DNA of 64,000 bases from Pseudomonas sp. W4I3 (GTDB taxonomy: Bacteria; Pseudomonadota; Gammaproteobacteria; Pseudomonadales; Pseudomonadaceae), in assembly GCF_030816195.1 (NCBI RefSeq), contig NZ_JAUSXS010000001.1:4239501-4303500 (forward strand), read 5' to 3'. Shown piece after piece: positions 1 through 9,219 of this stretch. Below the pieces are notes generated by a model, which was not told the DNA's origin, made no database searches, and worked only from the letters and a program-made list of their open reading frames with translations. Made by a program: the position numbers and the translations under genes. Position 1 is the first letter of the stretch; the number at the start of each line of letters is the position of its first letter.

Positions 1-414
1 GTGCTCGGGCGCCTGAGCGAGGACGACTACCAGGCCTTGCAGGACAACGTCGATTTTTGCAGCGCCCCCGAAGACAGCGAAGCCGGCCAGCGCGAACAGC
101 GCCTGGCGGAACTGGAATTTCACAACCTGCTGGCCAAGGCCTGCCCCAACCCGCTGCTCAGTTTCATGGCGCAGTTTCTCAACGACCTGCTGCGCGACCT
201 GGTGGTGCTGAAAAAAGCCTACAAGCCCAAGCGCAAGCAGTTCGATGCGGCCAACCTGGACTACCACAAGCAATTGCTACTCGCCTTTCGCGCCGGCGAT
301 GAAAGCGCGGTGCGCAGCTTGATGCATGAACACATGTGCGATGCCGAACACCATATGACTGCCCTGGAAGGCCAGGTGAGCCCGCACTTCTTGCTGGAGT
401 TCGACCACTCTTAA
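1..414 (+). CDS. GntR-family regulator, C-terminal (FCD) part, cut by window start
   Basis: The reading frame is open from base 1 and ends in TAA at 412-414, giving about 137 residues of an all-helical domain. Its make-up (HNLLAKACPNPLL, then a DYHKQLLLAFRAGDE stretch and EHM) matches the FCD ligand-binding domain of FadR-type GntR regulators. The N-terminal winged helix lies outside the window, so GTG at base 1 is probably internal. It sits just before an ABC importer and two hydrolase genes on the same strand, so it is likely the local regulator. Family fairly sure; ligand unknown. Confidence 0.75.
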   Translation: MLGRLSEDDYQALQDNVDFCSAPEDSEAGQREQRLAELEFHNLLAKACPNPLLSFMAQFLNDLLRDLVVLKKAYKPKRKQFDAANLDYHKQLLLAFRAGDESAVRSLMHEHMCDAEHHMTALEGQVSPHFLLEFDHS

Positions 415-557
415 CCCAAACACCGCCCCTCCCACACTGGGTTGCATTCCAATCAACAGACCGCTTCACCTCAATAAAAATGCCTGCCCACAGGCCCTTG
501 CTCCACCGTATCGCCCTTGCCGCTCCTGCCAATAAAACTAAACCAGGGAGTCACCCC

Positions 558-1760
558 ATGCAGCGTCGTACGTTATTGAAAGCCAGTCTCACCTTCGCCT
601 CCGCCCTCAGCCTCCCGCTGAGCGTGCGTTCGGCATTCGCCGCCGAGCCTTTTACCTTTTACGGCCTCAAGTCCATGTCCGGCGCCTTTGCCAGCTATGG
701 CAAGTTTGCCGACATGGGGTCGCGCCTGGCGGTGGAACAGCACCCCGAGCTGCTCGGCCGCCCGTTGAACTACAAGGTCATCGACACCGAAGGCAATGCC
801 GGCAAGGCGGTGCGCAAGGTGCAGGAGGCGATTCAGCAGGACGGCGCGCGGTTCTTCCAGGGCTGCACGCTGTCCTCCTCCGCCCTGGCGGTGGCCAAGG
901 AAGTGGACAAGGTCGGTGGCGTGTTCATGACCCCGGTGGGCGCCGATGAGGTCACCGGCAAGGACTGCAACAAGGCCACGTTTCGCTGGTCGGTACCCAC
1001 CTACGGCGCGATCCGCGAAACCCTGGTGCCGCTGATCAAGCTACTGCCGGACGCCAAGCGCTGGTACACCATCACCCCGCAATACGTGTTCGGTGAAGCC
1101 TTGCTTGAAGGCGCGAAAAACGTACTCAAGGAACACGGCCTGGAGCACGTCGGCAACAGCTACCACTCGTTGCAGGAACAGGAATTCTCCGGCTACCTGA
1201 CCAACGCCATCTCCACCAAGCCCGATGTGCTGGTGCTGCTGAATTTCGGCAGCCAGTCGTCCAACACCCTGCGCCAGGCGGTGAATTTTGGCATCAAGGA
1301 ACGCATGAAGGTGCTGCTGGTGTGGTCCGCCGGCCTCGACCAGTTTCAGGAACTGGGCAGCGATGTGCTCGAAGGCGTGTACCTGGGCGCACAGTACTGG
1401 CACCAGGTCGACACGCCGCTCAACCGCGAGCTGGTCAAGCTGACCCAGGCCAAATACGGCATCAACCCCACCTACCCGCTGGCCGCCGATTACATCAGCA
1501 CCAAGGTGATGCTCGAGACCATCATCGCGACCGGCAGCTTCGACGGGCCGACCGTGGCCAAAGCCATGCAGGGCCTGAGCTACGAGGGCCCGACCGGCAA
1601 GGAATCGATCCGCGCCGGCGACCATCAGGTGATCAAGGATTACTACCTGCTGATCGGCAAGGCCGCCGGCGAGATGGCCGACAAGGACGACCTGGCCAAG
1701 GTGCTCAGCGCCGGCCAGTCCTTTGCGCCGGTGGAAGCCACGGGCTGCACGCTCGCCTGA
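558..1760 (+). CDS. ABC transporter periplasmic substrate-binding protein (amino-acid/amide type)
   Basis: A 400-residue type I periplasmic binding protein of the branched-chain amino acid/urea family, which delivers substrate to the two permeases and two ATPases that follow. ATG at 558 follows a GGGAG ribosome site at 545-549. The N-terminus carries a twin-arginine-like start (RRTLLK at 3-8) and a hydrophobic stretch, with likely cleavage after residue 28 (AFA/AEP). The fold is supported by the early FYGLKSMSGAFASYGK segment and by length. The neighbouring M20 hydrolase and amidase suggest an amide or ureido substrate rather than a plain amino acid; this is inferred from context only. Confidence 0.85.
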   Translation: MQRRTLLKASLTFASALSLPLSVRSAFAAEPFTFYGLKSMSGAFASYGKFADMGSRLAVEQHPELLGRPLNYKVIDTEGNAGKAVRKVQEAIQQDGARFFQGCTLSSSALAVAKEVDKVGGVFMTPVGADEVTGKDCNKATFRWSVPTYGAIRETLVPLIKLLPDAKRWYTITPQYVFGEALLEGAKNVLKEHGLEHVGNSYHSLQEQEFSGYLTNAISTKPDVLVLLNFGSQSSNTLRQAVNFGIKERMKVLLVWSAGLDQFQELGSDVLEGVYLGAQYWHQVDTPLNRELVKLTQAKYGINPTYPLAADYISTKVMLETIIATGSFDGPTVAKAMQGLSYEGPTGKESIRAGDHQVIKDYYLLIGKAAGEMADKDDLAKVLSAGQSFAPVEATGCTLA

Positions 1761-1801
1761 TTCCCTGAACGTTGCACCGGCTTCCTGCTGAGGGCTTGCG
1801 C

Positions 1802-2662
1802 ATGCTTAATCTTTACCTGTTCCAGATACTCAACGGACTGGGGTTGGGAATGATCTACTTCCTGATCGCGGTCGGGCTGACGATCATTTTCGGCCTGCTC
1901 AACTTCGTCAACTTCGCCCACGGCGCGTTCTTCCTGCTGGGCGCCTACCTCTGCTACACCGCCGTCAGCCTCACCGGCAACTTCTGGCTGGCGCTGCTGA
2001 TTGCACCACTGGTGGTGGCCGCGCTGGCGTGGGTGATCGAGCGCCTGCTGATCCAGCGGATCTACCACTTGCCGCACATGTTCCAGATCCTGGTGACCCT
2101 GGGGATCGCGCTGATCATCCAGGAAGCCAGCGTGATGATCTGGGGCCCGGTGGGCAAAAGTGTCGCGGTGCCGGAACTGCTGCGTGGCGTGCTGGTGGTC
2201 GGCGACTTCGTCTACCCCTACTACCGCCTGTTCCTCATCGTGTTTTCCGCGCTGGTGGGCCTGGGCCTGTGGCTGCTGCTGGAACGCACGCGCTTCGGTG
2301 CCCTGGTGCGCGCCGGCAGCGAAAGCACCGAAACCGTGTCGCTGCTGGGCACCAATATTTTCCGCCTGTTCTCCATGACCTTCGCCCTCGGCGTGGCCCT
2401 GGCCGGCGTCGCCGGGGTGCTGTTTGCGCCGCTGCGTGGTGCCCAGCCGTTCGTTGGCCCGGAGATCCTCGGCGTGGCGTTCGTGGTGGTGGTGATCGGC
2501 GGCATGGGCTCGTTCAGCGGTGCGCTGGTCGGCGGTTTGCTGGTGGGCGTAGTGCAAAGCCTGATGACCACACTCTGGCCCCAGGGCGCGAGCCTGATGA
2601 TCTACGGCGCGATGGCCGTGGTGATTCTGGTCCGCCCCTACGGCCTGTTCGGGAGAGCCTGA
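1802..2662 (+). CDS. LivH-type ABC permease
   Basis: A 286-residue, very hydrophobic inner-membrane protein of the LivH family, one half of the transmembrane channel. ATG at 1802 is preceded by GAGGG (1791-1795). Recognisable family segments are GLTIIFGLLNFVNFAHG near the N-terminus and the GVALAGVAGVLFAPLRG and GGMGSFSGALVGGLL stretches near the C-terminus, which hold the EAA-like loop. It lies 41 bp after the binding-protein gene and 1 bp before the second permease, so it is clearly co-transcribed. Confidence 0.9.
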   Translation: MLNLYLFQILNGLGLGMIYFLIAVGLTIIFGLLNFVNFAHGAFFLLGAYLCYTAVSLTGNFWLALLIAPLVVAALAWVIERLLIQRIYHLPHMFQILVTLGIALIIQEASVMIWGPVGKSVAVPELLRGVLVVGDFVYPYYRLFLIVFSALVGLGLWLLLERTRFGALVRAGSESTETVSLLGTNIFRLFSMTFALGVALAGVAGVLFAPLRGAQPFVGPEILGVAFVVVVIGGMGSFSGALVGGLLVGVVQSLMTTLWPQGASLMIYGAMAVVILVRPYGLFGRA

Positions 2663-2663
2663 C

Positions 2664-3674
2664 ATGAGCGAGAAAAACCCCCTGCCGTTTGCCAAGACCC
2701 AATCGCGCGCGATGTTGCTGTGGGTAGTGGCGGTGCTGATCGGCCTGCCGTTGATCCTGCCTTCGGCGACGCTGGCCACCGAAATCCTGATCTTCGCCCT
2801 GGCCGCCCTGGCCTGCAACCTGCTGCTGGGCTACACCGGACTATTGTCGTTCGGCCAAGGCATCTTCTTTGGTGCCGGTGCGTATTGCGCGGCGCTGCTG
2901 ATGATCCACCTGCAACTGGGTCTGTTCAGCGCCCTGCTCGGCGCGGCCCTGACCGGTGGCTTCCTGGCCTTGCTGGTGGGCGCCCTGGCCATTCGGCGCA
3001 CCGGTATCTACTTCGTGATGCTCACCCTGGCGTTCAGCCAGATGGCCTACTTCGTCGCCTACACCCTGAGCGACTGGACCGGCGGCGACAACGGCCTGCT
3101 CAGTGTGCCGCGCCCGGAAATCCGCATCGGTGACACTGTGCTGCTGTCGCTGGCCGACGCCCGCGCCTTTTACGGGTTTGTCGCCGTGCTGTTCCTGCTG
3201 ATCTTTATCGGCGCGCGCCGGGTGATCGCTTCGCCGTTCGGCAGCACCCTGATGGCGATCCGCGAAAACGAAACCCGCGCCTCGGCCATTGGCTACGACA
3301 CGCGGCACTTCAAGATCCTGGTGTTCGTATTGTCCGGCGCGGTCACCGGCATTGCCGGGGCGCTGTACGCCATGCTGCTGCACTTTGTGCCGCTGTCGAA
3401 CATCGACCTGGCAATGTCCGAGAACATCCTGATCATGACCATCGTCGGTGGCACCGGCTCACTGTTCGGCTCGTTGCTGGGCGCTGGTTCCATCGTGCTG
3501 CTGGGGGATTTCCTGTCGGACCTGTGGCCGCGCTGGCTGATGCTGCTGGGGGTGATCCTGATCCTGGTGGTGATCTTTATGCGCGGCGGCTTGTGGGGCG
3601 GGTTGGCCGCTGTGTTCGAAAAACTACGCGGCCGTCGCACGCCCAGCGTCGTGGCAAAGGAGCACGTGCAATGA
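2664..3674 (+). CDS. LivM-type ABC permease
   Basis: A 336-residue membrane protein, the second channel half of the importer. The segments NLLLGYTGLLSFGQGIFFG and GVILILVVIFMRGG are typical of LivM. ATG at 2664 follows the previous stop by one base, and its TGA overlaps the ATG of the next gene (ATGA at 3671-3674), showing translational coupling. A roughly 20-residue charged N-terminal extension precedes the first helix, as usual in LivM. Confidence 0.9.
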   Translation: MSEKNPLPFAKTQSRAMLLWVVAVLIGLPLILPSATLATEILIFALAALACNLLLGYTGLLSFGQGIFFGAGAYCAALLMIHLQLGLFSALLGAALTGGFLALLVGALAIRRTGIYFVMLTLAFSQMAYFVAYTLSDWTGGDNGLLSVPRPEIRIGDTVLLSLADARAFYGFVAVLFLLIFIGARRVIASPFGSTLMAIRENETRASAIGYDTRHFKILVFVLSGAVTGIAGALYAMLLHFVPLSNIDLAMSENILIMTIVGGTGSLFGSLLGAGSIVLLGDFLSDLWPRWLMLLGVILILVVIFMRGGLWGGLAAVFEKLRGRRTPSVVAKEHVQ

Positions 3675-4420
3675 GCATTTTGCTGGAAACTCAAGACCTG
3701 GAACTGGCCTATGGCGCGTTCCATGCGGTGAACGGCGTCAACCTCAAGGTCGAGGCCGGCACCATCCACACCATCATCGGCCCCAACGGTGCGGGCAAGA
3801 CCAGCCTGTTCCACTGCCTCACCGGTGAACGCCAGGCCACCGCCGGTGCGATCCACTTCGACGGCAAGAACCTGATGCGCAAACCCGCCCATGGCCGCGT
3901 CGGCCTGGGCATGGCGCGCTCGTTCCAGCTCACCAGCCTGTTCCAGAACCTCAGCGTGCGTGAAAACCTGCGCCTGGCCGCCCAAGGCCGTGACGGCGCG
4001 CGCGCCCTGAATTTCTGGCGCCGCGTGGACAGCAAGCGCGAGCACCTGGAGATGGCCGACCAGGTGCTGGAGCGCCTGCAACTGACCGCCCGCGCCGAGA
4101 CCCTGGCCGGCGAGTTGTCCCACGGCCAGCAGCGCGTGCTGGAAGTGGGCATGTCGATCTGTTCCAGGCCCAAACTGTTGATGCTCGATGAGCCCACCTC
4201 GGGCATGGGCATCGATGACATTCCGATCATGACCCAACTGATCAGCGACCTGGGCCGCGACCACACGGTGCTGCTGATCGAACACAACATGAGCATCGTC
4301 ATGTCCATCAGCCAACGCATCACGGTGATGAGCCACGGGCAGATCCTAGTGGAAGGCACGCCGCAATTCGTGCGTGCCGATGAACGTGTGCGCACGGCTT
4401 ACCTTGGGGAGGCGGCGTGA
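3671..4420 (+). CDS. LivG-type ABC transporter ATPase
   Basis: A 249-residue cytoplasmic ATPase. Walker A is GPNGAGKTS near residue 37, the signature LSHGQQRVLE near 148 (LSHGQ rather than LSGGQ, common in LivG), and Walker B LLMLDEPTSGM near 167. The H-loop is in LLIEHNM. Start and stop overlap both neighbours (ATGA upstream, TGATG downstream), so it is part of one tight operon with the two permeases and the second ATPase. Confidence 0.92.
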   Translation: MSILLETQDLELAYGAFHAVNGVNLKVEAGTIHTIIGPNGAGKTSLFHCLTGERQATAGAIHFDGKNLMRKPAHGRVGLGMARSFQLTSLFQNLSVRENLRLAAQGRDGARALNFWRRVDSKREHLEMADQVLERLQLTARAETLAGELSHGQQRVLEVGMSICSRPKLLMLDEPTSGMGIDDIPIMTQLISDLGRDHTVLLIEHNMSIVMSISQRITVMSHGQILVEGTPQFVRADERVRTAYLGEAA

Positions 4421-5115
4421 TGCTGATCGTCGAAAACATTCACTCCTACTACGACAAAAGCCATGTGCTCGAAGGCGTGTCATTGACCGTCAACCCCGGC
4501 GAGCTGGTGACGCTGCTGGGCCGTAACGGCGCCGGCAAGACCACCACCTTGCGCAGCATCCTGGGGATCATCTGCCCGCGCCAGGGCCAGATCCACTTCA
4601 ACGGGCAGGCGCTGGTGGGGCAGAAGATTTTTGAAATCGCGCGCCAGGGCCTGGCGCTGGTCCCGGAGAACCGCGGGATTTTCCGCCTGCTCAGCGTCGA
4701 GGAAAACCTGCGCATCGCCGTGCGCAAGACCAGCCGCTGGCAACTGGAAGACGTGTACGCCATGTTCCCGCGCCTCAAGGAGCGCCGCAGGAATGCCGGG
4801 CATGCGCTCTCCGGCGGCGAGCAACAGATGCTCGCCATCGCCCGCGCCCTGCTCAACGATCCCAAGCTGCTGATCCTCGATGAGCCCACCGAAGGCCTGG
4901 CGCCGGTAATCGTCGACGAACTGGTGAAGATCCTGCGCAAGGTCAAGGACGACGGCCTGCCAGTGCTGCTGGTGGAACAGAACCTGATGGTGTGCGACAA
5001 GCTCGCCGACCGTCATTACGTACTCGAACAGGGCCGCGTGGTGTACGAAGGCAGCGCTGCGGATTTCCGCGCCGACCCGAGCATCAAGAATCGCTACCTG
5101 GCCCTGAGTGCCTGA
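4420..5115 (+). CDS. LivF-type ABC transporter ATPase
   Basis: A 231-residue ATPase that pairs with the LivG-type subunit. Walker A GRNGAGKTT is near residue 34, signature LSGGEQQML near 129 and Walker B LILDEPTEGL near 151. ATG at 4420 overlaps the previous TGA; a GTG three bases earlier is a possible alternative start. The gene closes the five-gene importer; the hydrolase gene begins 13 bp later and probably shares the transcript. Confidence 0.92.
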   Translation: MLIVENIHSYYDKSHVLEGVSLTVNPGELVTLLGRNGAGKTTTLRSILGIICPRQGQIHFNGQALVGQKIFEIARQGLALVPENRGIFRLLSVEENLRIAVRKTSRWQLEDVYAMFPRLKERRRNAGHALSGGEQQMLAIARALLNDPKLLILDEPTEGLAPVIVDELVKILRKVKDDGLPVLLVEQNLMVCDKLADRHYVLEQGRVVYEGSAADFRADPSIKNRYLALSA

Positions 5116-5128
5116 CCGGAGAATGCCC

Positions 5129-6398
5129 ATGAATTCTTTTGCGCAACCGCTGCAGAGCAACGCCCCGCTGATCAATCGCGACCGCCTGTGGCAATCCTTG
5201 ATGGACCTGGCCCGGCTCGGCGCTACGGCCAAAGGCGGCGTGTGCCGCCTGGCCCTGACCGACCTCGACCGCCAGGCCCGTGACCTCTTTGTGCAGTGGT
5301 GCGAGGCCGCCGGCTGCAGCGTCAGCGTCGACGCCATCGGCAATATCTTTGCCCGCCGCGCCGGACGCAACAACACCCTGCCCCCGGTGATGACCGGCAG
5401 CCATATCGACACCCAGCCCACCGGTGGCAAGTTCGATGGCTGCTACGGGGTGATGGCCGGCCTGGAAGTGATCCGCACCTTGAATGACCTGAACATACAA
5501 ACCGAGGCGCCGATTGAAGTGGTGGTGTGGACCAACGAAGAAGGTTCGCGTTTTCCGCCGTGCATGATGGGTTCCGGGGTATTCGCCGGTAAGTTCGACC
5601 TGCAGGACACCCTCGATAAACAAGACGAGCACGGCCTGTCGGTGGGCGCGGAATTGCAGCGCATCGGTTATGCCGGTTCCCGCGCCGTGCTGGGCCATCC
5701 GGTGGGCGCGTATTTCGAGGCGCATATCGAACAGGGCCCGGTGCTCGAAGACCAGGCCACCACCATCGGCGTGGTGATGGGTTGCCTGGGCCAGAAATGG
5801 TTCGACCTGACCCTCACCGGCGTCGAAGCCCACGCAGGCCCGACGCCGATGCACTTGCGCAAGGACGCCCTGGTGGGCGCCGCCGAGGTGGTCAGCGCGG
5901 TCAACCGCATCGCCCATCAGCAGCAGCCGCACGCCTGCGGCACCGTCGGTTGCCTGAGCCTGCACCCCCGGCTCGCGCAATGTGATTCCAGGCCAGGTGC
6001 ACATGACGATCGACCTGCGCCACCTGCACGCAGACAAGCTGCAAGCGATGGTCGACGAAGTGCGCAGCGTGATCCAAACCAGCGCCGCCCGGCACGGCCT
6101 CACGTATGAACTGACCCCCACCGCCGACTTCCCGCCCCTGGACTTCAACCCCCACTGCGTGAACGCCGTGCGCGACGGCGCCAGCGCCCTGGGCTTGAGC
6201 CATATGGATATCGTCAGCGGCGCTGGGCATGACGCGATCTTCGTCGCCGAACTCGGCCCGGCCGGGATGATCTTTGTGCCGTGCGAAGGCGGCATCAGCC
6301 ATAACGAAATCGAAAACGCCGCGCCGGATGACCTGGCGGCAGGCTGCGCGGTGTTGTTGCGGGCGATGGTCAATGCGGCGCAGGGAGTTCAGCCATGA
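5129..6398 (+). pseudogene. M20-family N-carbamoyl amino acid hydrolase/allantoate amidohydrolase, frameshifted
   Basis: A Zn-dependent hydrolase of the hydantoinase/carbamoylase family, about 422 residues if repaired. The first frame (ATG 5129, after GGAGAATG) carries the metal-binding GSHIDTQPTGGKFDG and TNEEGSRF segments and HIEQGP. It runs until CLSLHP, then continues in the wrong frame to 6109. The correct continuation (IPGQVHMTIDLRH and a final AGHDAIF with a metal-binding His) is in the next frame to TGA at 6396-6398. The shift falls in a run of five C at 5965-5969 where four would keep frame. Either a recent inactivation or a homopolymer sequencing error. Its role would be hydrolysis of a ureido or carbamoyl compound brought in by the importer. 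Confidence 0.85.
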
Positions 6399-7801
6399 GC
6401 GAGATCGGCCAACTGACAGCGGTGCAACTGCTGCAGCATTTTCGCGACAAGACCTTGTCGCCGGTGGAAGTCACCGAAGATGCACTGTTGCGTATCGAGC
6501 GCTACAACCCGGTGGTGAACGCCTATTGCCATGTGGACCCGGAGGGCGCGTTGAACACGGCGCGCGCCGCCGAACAGCGCTGGCTCAAGGGCCAGCCCTG
6601 CGGCGCGCTGGACGGCGTGCCGGCATCGATCAAGGACCTGACGTTGACGGCCGGCATGCCCACGCGCAAAGGGTCGCGCACCACCGCCTCCGACGGGCCG
6701 TGGGACGTCGACGCGCCGTTTACGGCGTTCATGCGCAAGGCCGGCGCGGTATTGCTGGGCAAGACCACCACCCCGGAATTCGGTTGGAAAGGCGTCACCG
6801 ACAACCCGCTGTACGGCATCACGCGCAACCCCTGGGACACGCGCACCACGGCGGGCGGTTCATCCGGTGGTGCCGGTGCGGCGGCGGCGCTGAACCTGGG
6901 CGTGCTGCACCAGGGCAGCGACGCGGGCGGCTCGATCCGGATTCCCTGTGCATTCACCGGCACCTTCGGCATCAAGCCGACCTTCGGCTATGTGCCGCAA
7001 TGGCCGGCAAGCTCCATGACGATTCTGTCGCACTTGGGCCCGATGACGCGCACCGTGGAAGACAGCGTGTTGATGCTGCAGGCCGTGGCGCAGCCGGACG
7101 CGCGGGACGGGCTGATCGGTGCGCCGAGGGCCACGCCATGGCTGACGCCGGGCACCGACTTGAAAGGATTGCGTATCGCCTACAGCCCCACCTTGGGTTA
7201 CGTGCAGGTCGACCCGCAGGTGGCCAAGGTGATCGCCGCCGCCGTCGATGGCCTGGCGCAGTTGGGCGCCCACGTCGAGCAGATCGACCCGGGCTTCAGT
7301 GATCCACTGGAGGTGTTCAGCACTTTGTGGGCCGCTGGCGCTGCGCGCTTGACGCGCGGCATGAGCGACGCGCAAAAGCAGCTGCTCGATCCGGGTTTGC
7401 TGCGCATCGCACAGCAGGGCGAGCGTTTGAGCCTGGATGATTTCAACGCGGCCCTGGAGGCACGTGCGGCGCTGGTGGCCCGGATGGCGGCGTTCCATGA
7501 GCATTACGACGTGCTGGTGTCACCGATGATGCCAATCACCGCATTCGCGGCCGGGCACAACGTACCGCCGGGTTCGGGCCTGCAGGAATGGACGCAGTGG
7601 ACGCCGTTCACCTACCCCTTCAACCTCACCCAGCAACCCGCCGCGTCAGTGCCCTGCGGGTTGGCAGCGAATGGCTTGCCGGTGGGGTTGCATGTGGTGG
7701 CTGCGCGGTTTGCCGATGAGCAGGTGTTGCGGGTGTGCCAGGCATACGCCGAGGCATTCCCCACCCAGCACCTGCAAGCCCCGATCACCAGAACACTGTA
7801 G
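6395..7801 (+). CDS. Amidase (amidase-signature family)
   Basis: A 468-residue cytoplasmic amidase of the Ser-cisSer-Lys family. The catalytic Lys lies in SIKDLTLTAG (about residue 78), the cis-Ser in GGSSGGAGAA (about 155) and the nucleophile Ser in GSDAGGSIRIP (about 179). ATG at 6395 overlaps the stop of the hydrolase, so it is co-expressed. It resembles GatA-like and aryl/aliphatic amidases, but no gatB/gatC is nearby, which argues for catabolism and not tRNA amidation. Substrate not deducible. Confidence 0.9.
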   Translation: MSEIGQLTAVQLLQHFRDKTLSPVEVTEDALLRIERYNPVVNAYCHVDPEGALNTARAAEQRWLKGQPCGALDGVPASIKDLTLTAGMPTRKGSRTTASDGPWDVDAPFTAFMRKAGAVLLGKTTTPEFGWKGVTDNPLYGITRNPWDTRTTAGGSSGGAGAAAALNLGVLHQGSDAGGSIRIPCAFTGTFGIKPTFGYVPQWPASSMTILSHLGPMTRTVEDSVLMLQAVAQPDARDGLIGAPRATPWLTPGTDLKGLRIAYSPTLGYVQVDPQVAKVIAAAVDGLAQLGAHVEQIDPGFSDPLEVFSTLWAAGAARLTRGMSDAQKQLLDPGLLRIAQQGERLSLDDFNAALEARAALVARMAAFHEHYDVLVSPMMPITAFAAGHNVPPGSGLQEWTQWTPFTYPFNLTQQPAASVPCGLAANGLPVGLHVVAARFADEQVLRVCQAYAEAFPTQHLQAPITRTL

Positions 7802-7802
7802 A

Positions 7803-8254
7803 TCCAATGTGGGAGGGGGCTTGCCCCCGATAGCCATAGGTATCTACACAACTTTGTAGCAGCCTCCGGTAACCACGATGCGAAGCAAGCCGCTCTTGTT
7901 CTTGCTCTTGATCTTAGGCGCCCCGTTAAACCACGCTGGCCGGAATTCGACAGTGATTTGGGGGGTAAACCGGCAGGGATGCCGGTTTAGCCGCCCCGCG
8001 CCATGGATGGCGCGTGGCGGCGGCCCCCCAAATCACTGTCGGATTACGGGCACACCGAGCGTGAGCGAGGTGCCGAGTGGTGGGGCAAGAGCCCTTTGGG
8101 TTACTTTTGGGGCTCTTTTCCAAAAGTGACCCGCCGTAAGGGCGGAACCCTAAGCCGCCGTTACCGCAGCAACGGATATGTACGCGCTCTGATCCAACAT
8201 CCTGGTCGGCTGTCAGGCCGCCATCGGGAGCAAGCCCCCTCCCACAGTTTTGAC
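7803..8254. repeat. Composite intergenic repeat bounded by REP sequences (copy A)
   Basis: No gene is supported between 7802 and 8297. The stretch starts with a REP (GTGGGAGGGGGCTTGCCCCC) and ends with the inverted REP (CGGGAGCAAGCCCCCTCCCA). Between them is about 400 bp that recurs in inverted orientation at 45085-45390: CATAGGTATCTACACAACTT, then TGCGAAGCAAGCCGCTCTTG, AAATCACTGTCGGATTACGG, AAAGTGACCCGCCGTAAGGG and ATCCTGGTCGGCTGTCAGGC. Copy A holds an extra block of about 110 bp (about 7925-8030) with the hairpin-forming TAAACCGGCAGGGATGCCGG. This resembles the non-coding repeat families of the P. fluorescens group. Confidence 0.75.
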
Positions 8255-8297
8255 CGCATTCCACTACAATGCCCTCCATTCATTCCCGGGGGGCTTC

Positions 8298-9161
8298 ATG
8301 GACATCGAACTGGCACGCACCTTCCTCGAAATCACCCGCTGCGGCAGCCTGGCCGCGGCGGCTGAAAAACTGCACGTCACCCAGACCGCCATCACCGCAC
8401 GGGTCAAAAACCTGGAAAACCAGTTGGGCAGTACGCTGTTCGTGCGCAACCGCGCCGGCGCCAGGCTGACCGCCGATGGCGAGGCCTTCGTGGTGTACGC
8501 CAACCAGTTGCTGCAGACCTGGGAAGCTGCCCGCCGCGACCTGCCATTGCCCGATGGCTATCGCAACGTGCTGCACATCGGCGGTGAAGTCAGCCTGTGC
8601 AACCCGCTGATGCTCGGCTGGGCCAAGGCGCTGCGTGAGCGTATTCCGGGGCACGCGCTGCGCACGGAAGTGCGTGAAGGCGAGTACCTGCTGCGCCAGT
8701 TGGAGTTGGGCGTGCTCGACGCCGCGCTGGTGTTCCAGCCCCAATACTGGCCGGGGTTGCAGGTGGAGCAGGTGCTGGAAGAAAAACTGATCCTGGTGCA
8801 ACTGGCGAGCAAGCCCGAGCCCTACGTGTATATCGATTGGGGCCCGGGCTTTCGCCAGCAGCACGACGCCGCCCTGCCCGACCGTGCACGCGCCGCCGTG
8901 AGTTTCAACCTGGGGCCGCTGGCGTTGCAGTACATCCTGGAGAACGGCGGCGCCGGGTATTTCCGCACGCGGGTGGTGCAGAGCTACCTGGACAGCGGCG
9001 TGATGCAGCGGGTGGCCAAGGCGCCGGAATTCAGCTTCCCGACCTACCTGGTGTACGCGCGGGCACGGGATTCAGCGGTGCTGCAGCAGGCATTGACGCT
9101 GTTGCGCGAGGTGGTCAAGGCTGAGGACGATTGGTCGCAACGCTGGGACCCGCTGATTTGA
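8298..9161 (+). CDS. LysR-family transcriptional regulator
   Basis: A 287-residue regulator. The N-terminal winged helix (ARTFLEITRCGSLAAAAEKL, with HVTQTAITARVKNLE as recognition helix) is typical, followed by a type 2 periplasmic-binding-like effector domain. ATG at 8298 is preceded by GGGGGG at 8288-8293, an acceptable ribosome site. The gene stands alone after the repeat, 58 bp before a LacI-type gene on the same strand, so its target is uncertain. Confidence 0.88.
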   Translation: MDIELARTFLEITRCGSLAAAAEKLHVTQTAITARVKNLENQLGSTLFVRNRAGARLTADGEAFVVYANQLLQTWEAARRDLPLPDGYRNVLHIGGEVSLCNPLMLGWAKALRERIPGHALRTEVREGEYLLRQLELGVLDAALVFQPQYWPGLQVEQVLEEKLILVQLASKPEPYVYIDWGPGFRQQHDAALPDRARAAVSFNLGPLALQYILENGGAGYFRTRVVQSYLDSGVMQRVAKAPEFSFPTYLVYARARDSAVLQQALTLLREVVKAEDDWSQRWDPLI

Positions 9162-9219
9162 ATCACCCCGCACCTGCGCGCGTGCTAGCCTGCGGGTGTT
9201 TCCTTTCGCAGCCTTATCG

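Noticed and set aside
6395..7801. GatA subunit of the tRNA amidotransferase
   Set aside because: No gatB or gatC beside it and the context is a transporter/hydrolase cluster, so a catabolic amidase is more likely.
7878..8365. Short frames in the intergenic repeat
   Set aside because: They fall in the composite REP-bounded repeat, have no ribosome sites and no conserved product.
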